Positions 16,192 to 23,769 of a stretch of 51,057 nucleotides of DNA are shown here, piece after piece. The translations under genes and the position numbers were made by a program. The first letter of the stretch is position 1, and every line of letters starts with the position of its first letter. The DNA is taken from assembly GCF_003946015.1 (NCBI RefSeq), contig NZ_RHNU01000017.1, positions 1 to 51,057 on the forward strand, in the 5' to 3' direction. The notes below the pieces were generated by a model. That model saw nothing but the letters and a program-made list of their open reading frames with translations, was not told where the DNA came from and made no database searches. This DNA is from Companilactobacillus insicii. Lineage in GTDB: Bacteria > Bacillota > Bacilli > Lactobacillales > Lactobacillaceae.

Positions 16192-16920
16192 ATGTTAAAA
16201 GGACAAATGAATTTAAATTCAATCTATTCATATAAGAACAATCTAGGGTATCTATCGAAATCAAAAATGATGATTTTAGTACATGCCCGAGGTAACTATG
16301 AGTTCTTCTTTGGTAGGAGAGCATTAGGTGGAACTGCTAGTAGAAGTGGTAATGAATATATAATCAGTTTTGAAGATTCAGGATTAGTTTTTATGCAAGT
16401 TAATAAAGGTGGAATGTTTACAGGTGATAATTCATTTATGCCCAGGAGCAAATTTTCTCGCATACAATTTGAGAAGAGAAGTTGGATAGGCGGACATTAC
16501 ACTTCTAGTCAGTACAATATGAGCTTGTGTAGTAATAGTGGAGAAGTGATTGATTTTACTGTTTATACTATTAAATCCGGAATAGATTGGTTGGAACAGT
16601 ACACAGTGACAACTATTAGTAACTTGGACTATTATTTGCGAGAAACAGGATGGTCAAACACAAGTAGTTCAGTAGCTCCTGCTTCATCAGAGCAAGGAAC
16701 TGTTACGCCCGAACTGGCTACAATCAATGATGTTGAAGATGAAAAACAAGTTGAAGAACCACAACCGGTTGCCGTTGAAAAAACTACTAATGTAGTACCT
16801 AATCCATCGAGTCAAAATGACGATACAAAGTCACAATTTAAGTTTTGTGCAAATTGTGGAAATAAGATGGACATTGATGATGTATTTTGCCAAAAATGTG
16901 GGACTAAATCAGAAGTATAG
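16192..16920 (+). CDS. Soluble protein with C-terminal zinc ribbon
   Basis: This 242-residue protein lacks membrane segments and, unlike its neighbours, has the zinc ribbon at the C-terminus (CANC...CQKC, about 222-239). Residues 1-155 form a beta-rich domain (GNYEFFFGRRALGG, YIISFEDSGLVFMQV, EVIDFTVYTIKSG) that could be a PH/GRAM-like or related fold. A low-complexity linker of about 60 residues, rich in Ser, Val, Pro and Glu, separates the two parts. It may be the cytosolic adaptor of the cluster, meeting the membrane-bound ribbons of the other proteins; that is inference. The ATG has a GGGGGAA ribosome site, and the next gene begins 11 bp after its stop. Confidence 0.65.
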   Translation: MLKGQMNLNSIYSYKNNLGYLSKSKMMILVHARGNYEFFFGRRALGGTASRSGNEYIISFEDSGLVFMQVNKGGMFTGDNSFMPRSKFSRIQFEKRSWIGGHYTSSQYNMSLCSNSGEVIDFTVYTIKSGIDWLEQYTVTTISNLDYYLRETGWSNTSSSVAPASSEQGTVTPELATINDVEDEKQVEEPQPVAVEKTTNVVPNPSSQNDDTKSQFKFCANCGNKMDIDDVFCQKCGTKSEV

Positions 16921-16931
16921 GGGGATGTATT

Positions 16932-17354
16932 ATGAATAAATGTCCTAATTGTGGACAACCAGTTAATGAGAATCAAGATTTCTGTATTAATTGTGGATAT
17001 GATTTAAAGCAAAATAACAATATAAGTTATCAACATGTGCAAGAAGTACCAACGACATCTAAATTGCCAGAGATGACATTTGAACGGCTAAAGAATGATA
17101 CTACTGCCAGTGGTCTGAGTGGAGCGAGTCAAATTGTTGGAGTAGTTGGACTTTGGATGGACTATACGATGATAAGTGCGATTGTAGGTATTGTCTTGGC
17201 TATTATGGCGAAGAAAAGAGCAATCAATAAAAAAAGCTTAGTCCTTGCTAATAGAGGATTATTATGGTCAATTGTTTCATTAATATTCAAGATCATAGGT
17301 ATTTTATCTTATTTGTTTATTATTGCTGTATATTTATCAGCTTACTATTATTAA
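16932..17354 (+). CDS. Zinc-ribbon membrane protein 3
   Basis: This 140-residue protein opens with a zinc ribbon (CPNC...CINC, residues 4-21), followed by a polar linker to about residue 60. At least two hydrophobic hairpins follow (about 68-97 and 112-138), with a basic loop (AKKRAINKKS) between them. The arrangement resembles DUF4190-type small membrane proteins with an added ribbon. The ribosome site is GGGGGATG. It is the last gene of the lipoprotein operon: its stop codon is part of a bidirectional terminator shared with the convergent zinc-ribbon gene. Function is unknown. Confidence 0.68.
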   Translation: MNKCPNCGQPVNENQDFCINCGYDLKQNNNISYQHVQEVPTTSKLPEMTFERLKNDTTASGLSGASQIVGVVGLWMDYTMISAIVGIVLAIMAKKRAINKKSLVLANRGLLWSIVSLIFKIIGILSYLFIIAVYLSAYYY

Positions 17355-17384
17355 AAAGACGAAATCTGATGATTTCGTCTTTTT
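17353..17384. terminator. Bidirectional terminator within the zinc-ribbon cluster
   Basis: AAAAAGACGAAATC and GATTTCGTCTTTTT form a perfect 14-bp stem with a TGAT loop and T-runs on both strands. Confidence 0.9.
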
Positions 17385-17982
17385 ATTCAAAAACATTGTA
17401 TGTAATTTCGTCGTCTTTGGCTTCCATTAAGTATCTGTCAGAATTATCTGGATTGAGGATTTTTACAGTATATTTATTGCCCCACATTTTGGTAACGTGT
17501 TCTGACAATTTGAGTATTTCATGTTTAAGTTCTTTATCAGAATCATCGGTATCATCGTAATAAAGGTAGTAGTGATAATAATTAGCAAAGTTACTGTCAT
17601 CGCGCGGATCCAGAATAATATCTGATCCATCAATAGAGACATCGACACCAAGTATAATATCGTGTTTATTACTCCATGTAATTAACTCACTAACCTTTTC
17701 TTTATCAGAGGTATGCATATCACGATATGAAGGTGTTTGACTCCATACCGCGAATGATGTCACGATAATAAGTGTTAGAAGCATTATTATTCCCCAGAGT
17801 GTGCCATGGTTTGATTTTTTATTGCTGACACTTATGGGTTGATTGTTAGACAATTTGTTTGGATTATCATTCAAAGTCGTTGAACGGTGTTCTTCCTCAG
17901 AAATTTTAAATTTGTATCCACATTTAGTACAAAAAGCGGCTGAATCAGCAAGCTGTGTTCCACATTTAGGACAGTATTTCAT
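17383..17982 (-). CDS. Zinc-ribbon membrane protein 4 with extracytosolic domain
   Basis: This 199-residue protein has an N-terminal zinc ribbon (CPKC...CTKC, residues 4-21), a polar linker and one membrane span (about 64-82, GIIMLLTLIIVTSFAVW). The C-terminal domain of about 115 acidic residues should lie outside the cell. The outer domain contains HYYLYYDDTDDSDKELK and is not a family I recognise. The ATG has an AAGGGGG ribosome site. It is transcribed divergently from the zinc-ribbon hydrolase gene, and the two share a mirror-symmetric promoter region. The single-span topology, with a ribbon inside and a sensor-like domain outside, matches its divergent partner. Confidence 0.7.
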   Translation of the reverse strand: MKYCPKCGTQLADSAAFCTKCGYKFKISEEEHRSTTLNDNPNKLSNNQPISVSNKKSNHGTLWGIIMLLTLIIVTSFAVWSQTPSYRDMHTSDKEKVSELITWSNKHDIILGVDVSIDGSDIILDPRDDSNFANYYHYYLYYDDTDDSDKELKHEILKLSEHVTKMWGNKYTVKILNPDNSDRYLMEAKDDEITYNVFE

Positions 17983-18003
17983 ATAAATATCCCCCTTTAT
18001 AGA

Positions 18004-18044
18004 TATTATATTAACTATTATATTATATAATGGTTAATATAATA
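18004..18044. promoter_or_regulatory. Mirror-symmetric divergent promoter
   Basis: TATTATATTAAC (18004-18015) and GTTAATATAATA (18033-18044) are perfect 12-bp arms around a 17-nt centre. Each arm contains a TATAAT -10 box facing outward, toward the zinc-ribbon gene on each side. Confidence 0.55.
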
Positions 18045-18072
18045 CATAAATGCGAAAAATAAGGGGATAATT

Positions 18073-19182
18073 ATGCAGAAGTGTAAAAACTGCGGACATA
18101 TGAATCCGAACCAAGCAAAGTTCTGTGAAAAGTGCGGTTCATTATTGTCCAAAAATAATATTGTAGTCAAGGATTCGAAAAAAACAAAATATATTCCATG
18201 GATTGTAGGAGTATTATTAGTTTTTGTATTTATAGGCGGGAGTGGTTATTTCATCTTTAATCACTTTAAGCCGGTTCATCAGCGAGAAACTAGGAATGAG
18301 CAAACAACCAAAAATAAAAATAAATCTGTTTTATTTGATAATAAAGGTTCGGATTCAAAGAAAACAAAAAAGTCGGGAATAACAACTGATTCATCAATTG
18401 CATCAATATTATCTAATGATTTGTCAGGAATAAATGGTGAAACTTCAGCATATTATTTTGGAATAAACGATAATAAAAAAGCGTCATATGGTAATTATGA
18501 CGCTGAGCAAAGAGCTGCTAGTGATATAAAATTATTTATTATGGCGGCGGCATATCGAGAAGTTTCTCAAGGAAATATTTCTTTATCTGATAGATATACA
18601 TTAACGGATGCTGATAAAGTTAGTGGTACCGGTGTTGTACAAAGTATGCAATCGGGTGATTCACTGACTTATGAAGATTTAATTAACTATATGATTACTA
18701 AAAGTGATAATACTGCAGCAAATATTATTACAAAACAAATTGGTGGTATTTCAGTCGTCAATGAAGAGATTAACAGATTAAATTTAAACGATACAAGAAT
18801 GGAAAGAATGTTGATGGATCAAGATGCGTTAGATTCTGGCAAGGATAATATGAGCTCAGCCTATGATCTGGCATTGTTCCTGAAAAAATTGTATGAGCAC
18901 AAAGTTGTGTCAACTAAGTATGACAATGAAATGTTATCTATATTGTCTAACGACAGTAATCATTCCAAATTGCCGAACCAGGTAAATACTGATACTGTGA
19001 TTATTTATAACAAGACTGGTGAATTCGGAACGTATGGTGTTGAAAACGATGCTGCAATATTCAAACATGATAATAAGGCTTTTGTTTTGGTAGTAATGAG
19101 TCAGGACGGAAGTTCTTCTGAACAAAAATCAGCAATGAGTTCACTAGGTAAGGACGTTACCCAGAAAGTTCTAGGAGATTGA
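18073..19182 (+). CDS. Zinc-ribbon, membrane-anchored class A beta-lactamase-like protein
   Basis: This 369-residue protein joins an N-terminal zinc ribbon (CKNC...CEKC, residues 4-21), one membrane span (about 41-63) and a Lys/Asn-rich stalk. An extracellular serine hydrolase domain of the class A beta-lactamase/penicillin-binding fold follows (about 105-369). The catalytic motifs are clear: SxxK as SDIK (150-153), SDN (211-213) and KTG (314-316). No obvious omega-loop glutamate at the Ambler-166 position is seen, so it may be a D,D-peptidase-like or sensor protein rather than a true beta-lactamase. It overlaps functionally with the next gene, which starts one base after its stop. The ATG follows AAGGGGA. 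A zinc ribbon in front of this domain is unusual. Confidence 0.78.
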   Translation: MQKCKNCGHMNPNQAKFCEKCGSLLSKNNIVVKDSKKTKYIPWIVGVLLVFVFIGGSGYFIFNHFKPVHQRETRNEQTTKNKNKSVLFDNKGSDSKKTKKSGITTDSSIASILSNDLSGINGETSAYYFGINDNKKASYGNYDAEQRAASDIKLFIMAAAYREVSQGNISLSDRYTLTDADKVSGTGVVQSMQSGDSLTYEDLINYMITKSDNTAANIITKQIGGISVVNEEINRLNLNDTRMERMLMDQDALDSGKDNMSSAYDLALFLKKLYEHKVVSTKYDNEMLSILSNDSNHSKLPNQVNTDTVIIYNKTGEFGTYGVENDAAIFKHDNKAFVLVVMSQDGSSSEQKSAMSSLGKDVTQKVLGD

Positions 19183-19183
19183 T

Positions 19184-20269
19184 ATGAAATTCTGTGTATA
19201 TTGTGGTAAAGAAATACCTAACCAAGCAAAGTTTTGTGTATATTGTGGGCAGCAGCAACCAAAAGGTTCAATAAGAGAAGATTCACAACCCGTTAGTTCT
19301 AAATCAGAAGGAATCTACGATATGGCTACCGGTAAATTAAATTCGTATACTGGAGGACATGGTTCGGTACATGTTAATTTAACTGAAATGTTCAGTGAGG
19401 TTTTTGAACACCATACCTCTGAAGAAGCCGAAAAAATATTTATTGCGGGAACTAAATATACAACTCCAGATTTAGATGACACTTCTGATAACTGGACTAA
19501 ACCATGGTTATTTTTCAGAGTTTTAAGTTATTTTTCGTTGATTCTAGTGGTTCTTCTTGGAGCCGCATATCTTCTGGGTGGCGTTATGGCGGTCCCAGGT
19601 GTAATGATTGTTTCAGCACTTGCAGTTCCGTTTTCAGCCGTTATTTTTTATTTTGAATGTAATGCTTTTCAGAATATTAGTATTTTTACGGTTATGAAAA
19701 TATACTTTATTGGTGGTGCACTTTCACTATTGGCAACAATGTTTTTGTACCAGTTTGCTATTTATAGTAATAGTGGAGAGGTAGGGTTGTGGAGCGCATC
19801 AGTTATTGGTTTCGTTGAAGAATTGGGTAAGCTAATAGTAATAATATATTTTGTTAATAAAATCAAAACTAACTATATTTTGAATGGTATTTTAATTGGT
19901 GGATCAGTTGGCGCAGGATTCGCTACGTTTGAAACGGCCGGATATATTTATTATTCTGGAGATTCATATATCATTACCGCACTTCTTCGTGCAGTCACAG
20001 CTATAGGTAGTCATTTAGTCTGGGCAGCGATTACTGGTGGAGCAATAATGCTATTGAAAAAAATGGGTACAAATATATCGTTTGAAGAATTATTTGATTC
20101 ACATTTTTTGATATTTTTTGGATTAAGTATTTTCTTACATGCAATGTGGGATTGGACATTCATCGGTTGGGTTAAATATATCTTTTTGATTACCGTGGCA
20201 TGGATAATATTATTTGTCTTAATGAATGCTGGAATTAATCAAGTGCATGCGCTTAAGAGTCAATCATGA
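19184..20269 (+). CDS. Zinc-ribbon PrsW-family intramembrane protease
   Basis: This 361-residue protein has an N-terminal zinc ribbon (CVYC...CVYC, residues 4-21), a polar linker to about residue 105, and eight or so membrane segments. The three PrsW family motifs are visible: EExxK (EELGK, 212-216), FxxxE (FATFE, 246-250) and HxxxD (HAMWD, 319-323). PrsW proteases are metal-independent or glutamic-type membrane proteases; in Bacillus PrsW makes the first cut in the anti-sigma factor RsiW. The gene begins one base after the hydrolase gene, so the two are translationally coupled. Cleavage of a membrane partner, possibly one of the neighbouring ribbon proteins, is a reasonable hypothesis. Its stop codon overlaps the convergent MFS gene. 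Confidence 0.82.
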   Translation: MKFCVYCGKEIPNQAKFCVYCGQQQPKGSIREDSQPVSSKSEGIYDMATGKLNSYTGGHGSVHVNLTEMFSEVFEHHTSEEAEKIFIAGTKYTTPDLDDTSDNWTKPWLFFRVLSYFSLILVVLLGAAYLLGGVMAVPGVMIVSALAVPFSAVIFYFECNAFQNISIFTVMKIYFIGGALSLLATMFLYQFAIYSNSGEVGLWSASVIGFVEELGKLIVIIYFVNKIKTNYILNGILIGGSVGAGFATFETAGYIYYSGDSYIITALLRAVTAIGSHLVWAAITGGAIMLLKKMGTNISFEELFDSHFLIFFGLSIFLHAMWDWTFIGWVKYIFLITVAWIILFVLMNAGINQVHALKSQS

Positions 20270-20275
20270 CTCTTA
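20254..20275. terminator. Hairpin spanning two convergent stop codons
   Basis: TAAGAGTCA-ATCA-TGACTCTTA is a perfect 9-bp stem holding the stop codons of both the PrsW-like and MFS genes. It has no T-run, so termination would be weak or would act by RNA protection. Confidence 0.4.
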
Positions 20276-21645
20276 GTAACAATATTTAGTGACCAACAAG
20301 CAATAATTAAGAATATTAATAACATTAAGAATGAGTTTTTAGCACCGACAGCGGTCTTGGCAGAATAGCTAAGGCCGTTGTTTACGTTTTGTGAGAGAGA
20401 AATAACGGTTGAAACGAGTGCTGTACCCACTGCTCCAGCAAACTGTTGGACAGTATTGAACATACCATTACCATCAGCGTTTTGACTTTCATCTAATTGT
20501 TGTAAAGCGTTAGTCATAGTATTTCCCATAACAGACCCCATACCAATCATTAGTAGAATATAAATCGATAGTATATATAAAGTTGTTAGATTTTTTCCTT
20601 TAATGAAAAACAGGAACATGGCAATTATCTGTAGAGTGATCCCAAACATTATTGGTTTTCTAGCTCCCAACTTGTCATAAATCGTACCACTCAATGGTGC
20701 TAGAACGGCACCAAGTGCAGCTCCCGGTAAAACAATAAGGCCTGCAGTTAAAGCAGTCTGATGATTTACTAATTGAATATAATTGGGAAGTATGAATGAT
20801 ATTCCCAAGGCGATGATTTGAATTAAAAAGAAGGCCACCAAATGTAACGAAAATGATTTGTTTTTGAATATTTTTAAATTTAATAATGGGGAATTTGTTC
20901 TTGATGAGTGTCTGATAAAGAGAATTAGGGCAATGATTCCAATGACGATAGGAACGAAAAAATTAAATGGTGTTTCTTTAATTGATGATAAATTGCTAAA
21001 ACCAATAATGGTTCCAACAAAAGTAGCTGCTACGTAGATTAATCCAATTACGTCTAGTGAGCTATGAGTTGGTTTAGAGCTCTGATGAATGGATAATAAC
21101 CCTAATATTAGAGCGAGTATAACTACTGGCATTAAAAATAGGAAAATTTCACGCCATCCATAAACATCAACAACTAATCCACCATAAGTCGGACCAATTG
21201 CTGGAGCAATGGCTGTGATTAATGTTCCGATTCCCATTAAGAGACCGATTTTGTTAATGGGAGCTTGTTCCAGTATGATATTGAACATTAGTGGTAGGGC
21301 GATTCCAGCACCGACACCTTGTATAACACGACCACCGACTAACTGAATGAAGTTAGTGGCTGTAATATCTAAAATCAAACCAATAAGAAATAATATGGCC
21401 GCAGTGGTGAACAGCTTTTTTGATGTGAAATTCTTTTTGAGGAAGGCTGATAAAGGCATCATAATAGAGGCGACGAGCAAGTATCCAGTTGTCATCCACT
21501 GGATGCTTGCGGTGTTGACACTAAATTCTTTCATTAGAGTGGGAAAGGTAATGTTAGTCGCAGTTTCAATAATTACCCCACAAAATGACAATAATCCGGT
21601 GGCAATAATTGAAAGCACTAGTTTTAAATTTAATTTACGGTTCAT
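20260..21645 (-). CDS. DHA2-family MFS drug exporter
   Basis: This 461-residue protein has 14 likely membrane spans and belongs to the drug:H+ antiporter-2 branch of the major facilitator superfamily (EmrB/QacA/LmrB type). Family signs are the opening TNITFPTLMKEFSVNTASIQWMTTGYLL, motif C-like GPTYGGLVVDVYGWREIFLF, and motif A-like GTIYDKLGARKP in the second half. It probably exports toxic compounds. The start ATG follows AAGGAAG. It is divergent from a MarR regulator, with 119 bp between the start codons. That space contains matching palindromes, so control by this MarR is likely. The substrate is not known. Confidence 0.87.
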   Translation of the reverse strand: MNRKLNLKLVLSIIATGLLSFCGVIIETATNITFPTLMKEFSVNTASIQWMTTGYLLVASIMMPLSAFLKKNFTSKKLFTTAAILFLIGLILDITATNFIQLVGGRVIQGVGAGIALPLMFNIILEQAPINKIGLLMGIGTLITAIAPAIGPTYGGLVVDVYGWREIFLFLMPVVILALILGLLSIHQSSKPTHSSLDVIGLIYVAATFVGTIIGFSNLSSIKETPFNFFVPIVIGIIALILFIRHSSRTNSPLLNLKIFKNKSFSLHLVAFFLIQIIALGISFILPNYIQLVNHQTALTAGLIVLPGAALGAVLAPLSGTIYDKLGARKPIMFGITLQIIAMFLFFIKGKNLTTLYILSIYILLMIGMGSVMGNTMTNALQQLDESQNADGNGMFNTVQQFAGAVGTALVSTVISLSQNVNNGLSYSAKTAVGAKNSFLMLLIFLIIACWSLNIVTKSHD

Positions 21646-21668
21646 GAGATCTTCCTTTTTTTAAATTT

Positions 21669-21682
21669 GTTAGAATTAGAAC
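21669..21682. promoter_or_regulatory. Candidate MarR operator 1
   Basis: GTTAGAATTAGAAC matches the site at 21737-21750 at 12 of 14 positions. It lies just upstream of the MFS gene start. Confidence 0.45.
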
Positions 21683-21736
21683 TAAACAATAAAGTTATAA
21701 CATAAGTCGGCAGATATATGCTAGTATTGATTTAAA

Positions 21737-21750
21737 GTTCGAATTATAAC
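21737..21750. promoter_or_regulatory. Candidate MarR operator 2
   Basis: GTTCGAATTATAAC is an imperfect palindrome next to the marR ribosome site. With operator 1 it gives the shared form GTTnGAATTAnAAC. A related GTTATAAC lies between them at 21694-21701. Confidence 0.45.
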
Positions 21751-21764
21751 AATTGGAGAAGATC

Positions 21765-22190
21765 ATGGATAGATCATTGGGAATATTGATTAAAAAAGCT
21801 AATAATGCGGTTAATAGGGATGCGGATAAGTTTGCACAAACACTTGGATTGACGAGCGTGCAAATAAGTATTATTGACTATGTATCACGTGAAGAAAACA
21901 AAAAAGATATTTTTCAAAAAGACGTTGAAAGTGAATTTAATATTCGTCGAGCTACTGCCACTAGTGCTCTAAAGTTGATGGAAGAACGTGACTTGATTGT
22001 TCGAGTACCTATGAAAAAGGATGCCAGACTGAAAAGAATTATTCTTACGCCTAAATCACATATCTTATCTAAAAAGATATGTGAATATTTTGATCATGCC
22101 GAACAAAATATGATAGCAGCAATGGGGGATAAAAATAAATCCGTTTTTAAAAATGCTTTAAGACAAGTAATAGATAAATTATCGGATTAG
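21765..22190 (+). CDS. MarR-family transcriptional regulator
   Basis: This 141-residue winged-helix regulator has the MarR layout. An N-terminal dimerisation helix (LIKKANNAVNRDADKFAQ) is followed by LTSVQISIIDYV, the recognition region FNIRRATATSALKLMEERDLI, and a wing with the typical basic DARLKRIILTP. The C-terminal helices close the dimer. The ATG at 21765 follows TTGGAGAA; a TTG four codons earlier is less likely because it overlaps the ribosome site. It is divergent from the DHA2 exporter and should repress both genes until a ligand binds, as is common for MarR/MFS pairs. The two matching palindromes in the shared spacer support this. Confidence 0.85.
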   Translation: MDRSLGILIKKANNAVNRDADKFAQTLGLTSVQISIIDYVSREENKKDIFQKDVESEFNIRRATATSALKLMEERDLIVRVPMKKDARLKRIILTPKSHILSKKICEYFDHAEQNMIAAMGDKNKSVFKNALRQVIDKLSD

Positions 22191-22218
22191 AATTAAGCGT
22201 TATAACGATAAAAGAAAT

Positions 22219-22247
22219 TTGACAAAAATCAAATTCAAGCATATTCT
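22219..22247 (+). promoter_or_regulatory. Promoter of the cysteine leader transcript
   Basis: TTGACA (22219-22224), 17 nt, then TATTCT (22242-22247). Transcription should begin near 22254, about 215 bases before the cystathionine gene. Confidence 0.6.
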
Positions 22248-22280
22248 CATAACCATAAACCAAACGGGAGGTCATACAAT

Positions 22281-22361
22281 ATGTTTTTAGCCTATACTCA
22301 AACAAATAACAGTTGTTGTTGTGGTTCGCATCTTACGCGATCCACTAGTTTGAGTTGCTAA
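22281..22361 (+). CDS. Cysteine-rich leader peptide (26 aa)
   Basis: A 26-codon frame begins at an ATG preceded by GGGAGG at good spacing. Codons 12-14 are three consecutive TGT (Cys) codons, and the last sense codon is TGC (Cys). The peptide is otherwise Ser/Thr-rich and has no membrane segment. Two facts make it a regulatory leader peptide rather than a functional protein. The next structure is a rho-independent terminator (22399-22431), and the gene beyond is a cystathionine lyase/synthase. Ribosome stalling at the Cys codons would report low Cys-tRNA. The segment encoding residues 16-21 (22328-22341) is complementary to the 5' arm region of the terminator, as expected for an attenuator. 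Confidence 0.75.
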   Translation: MFLAYTQTNNSCCCGSHLTRSTSLSC

Positions 22362-22405
22362 TCATCATTGATTGACTCAAGTTTAAGGATAATCGCGTAA
22401 GGTGC
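22328..22405 (+). promoter_or_regulatory. Antiterminator pairing of the cysteine attenuator
   Basis: GCATCTTACGCGAT (22328-22341) pairs with ATCGCGTAAGGTGC (22392-22405) over 14 positions with one G-U. The 3' partner includes the first bases of the terminator stem, so the two structures exclude each other. The 5' partner lies inside the leader reading frame, a few bases after the Cys codons. Confidence 0.7.
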
Positions 22406-22431
22406 AGATAAATTTATCTGCACCTTTTTTT
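22399..22431 (+). terminator. Attenuator terminator before the cystathionine gene
   Basis: AAGGTGCAGAT and ATCTGCACCTT form a strong stem with an AAATTT loop region, followed by Ts to 22431. It lies 40 bp before the gene start and must be bypassed for expression. Confidence 0.88.
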
Positions 22432-22452
22432 ATATCCTAGAAATGATTTTAG

Positions 22453-23610
<1,158 letters not shown>

Positions 23611-23660
23611 ATTAGAGAATGTGGTAAAGTACGTTTAATTTCTGAGTATAACCTAGAATG

Positions 23661-23695
23661 CCCCCGTATTTACGTCAGTAAATGCGGGGGTATTA
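23661..23695. terminator. GC-rich terminator (copy B of the repeated hairpin)
   Basis: CCCCCG and CGGGGG outer arms with ATTTAC/GTAAAT inner arms and a GTCA loop. It is the near-duplicate of the hairpin at 5377-5413 and lies between convergent genes. Confidence 0.8.
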
Positions 23696-23769
23696 ATATT
23701 TAAACGGAAGAAGTTGTGCTTTTTTGCGCGTTTACGCTACAAATTTAGTTATGTCACAACTACTTTACT

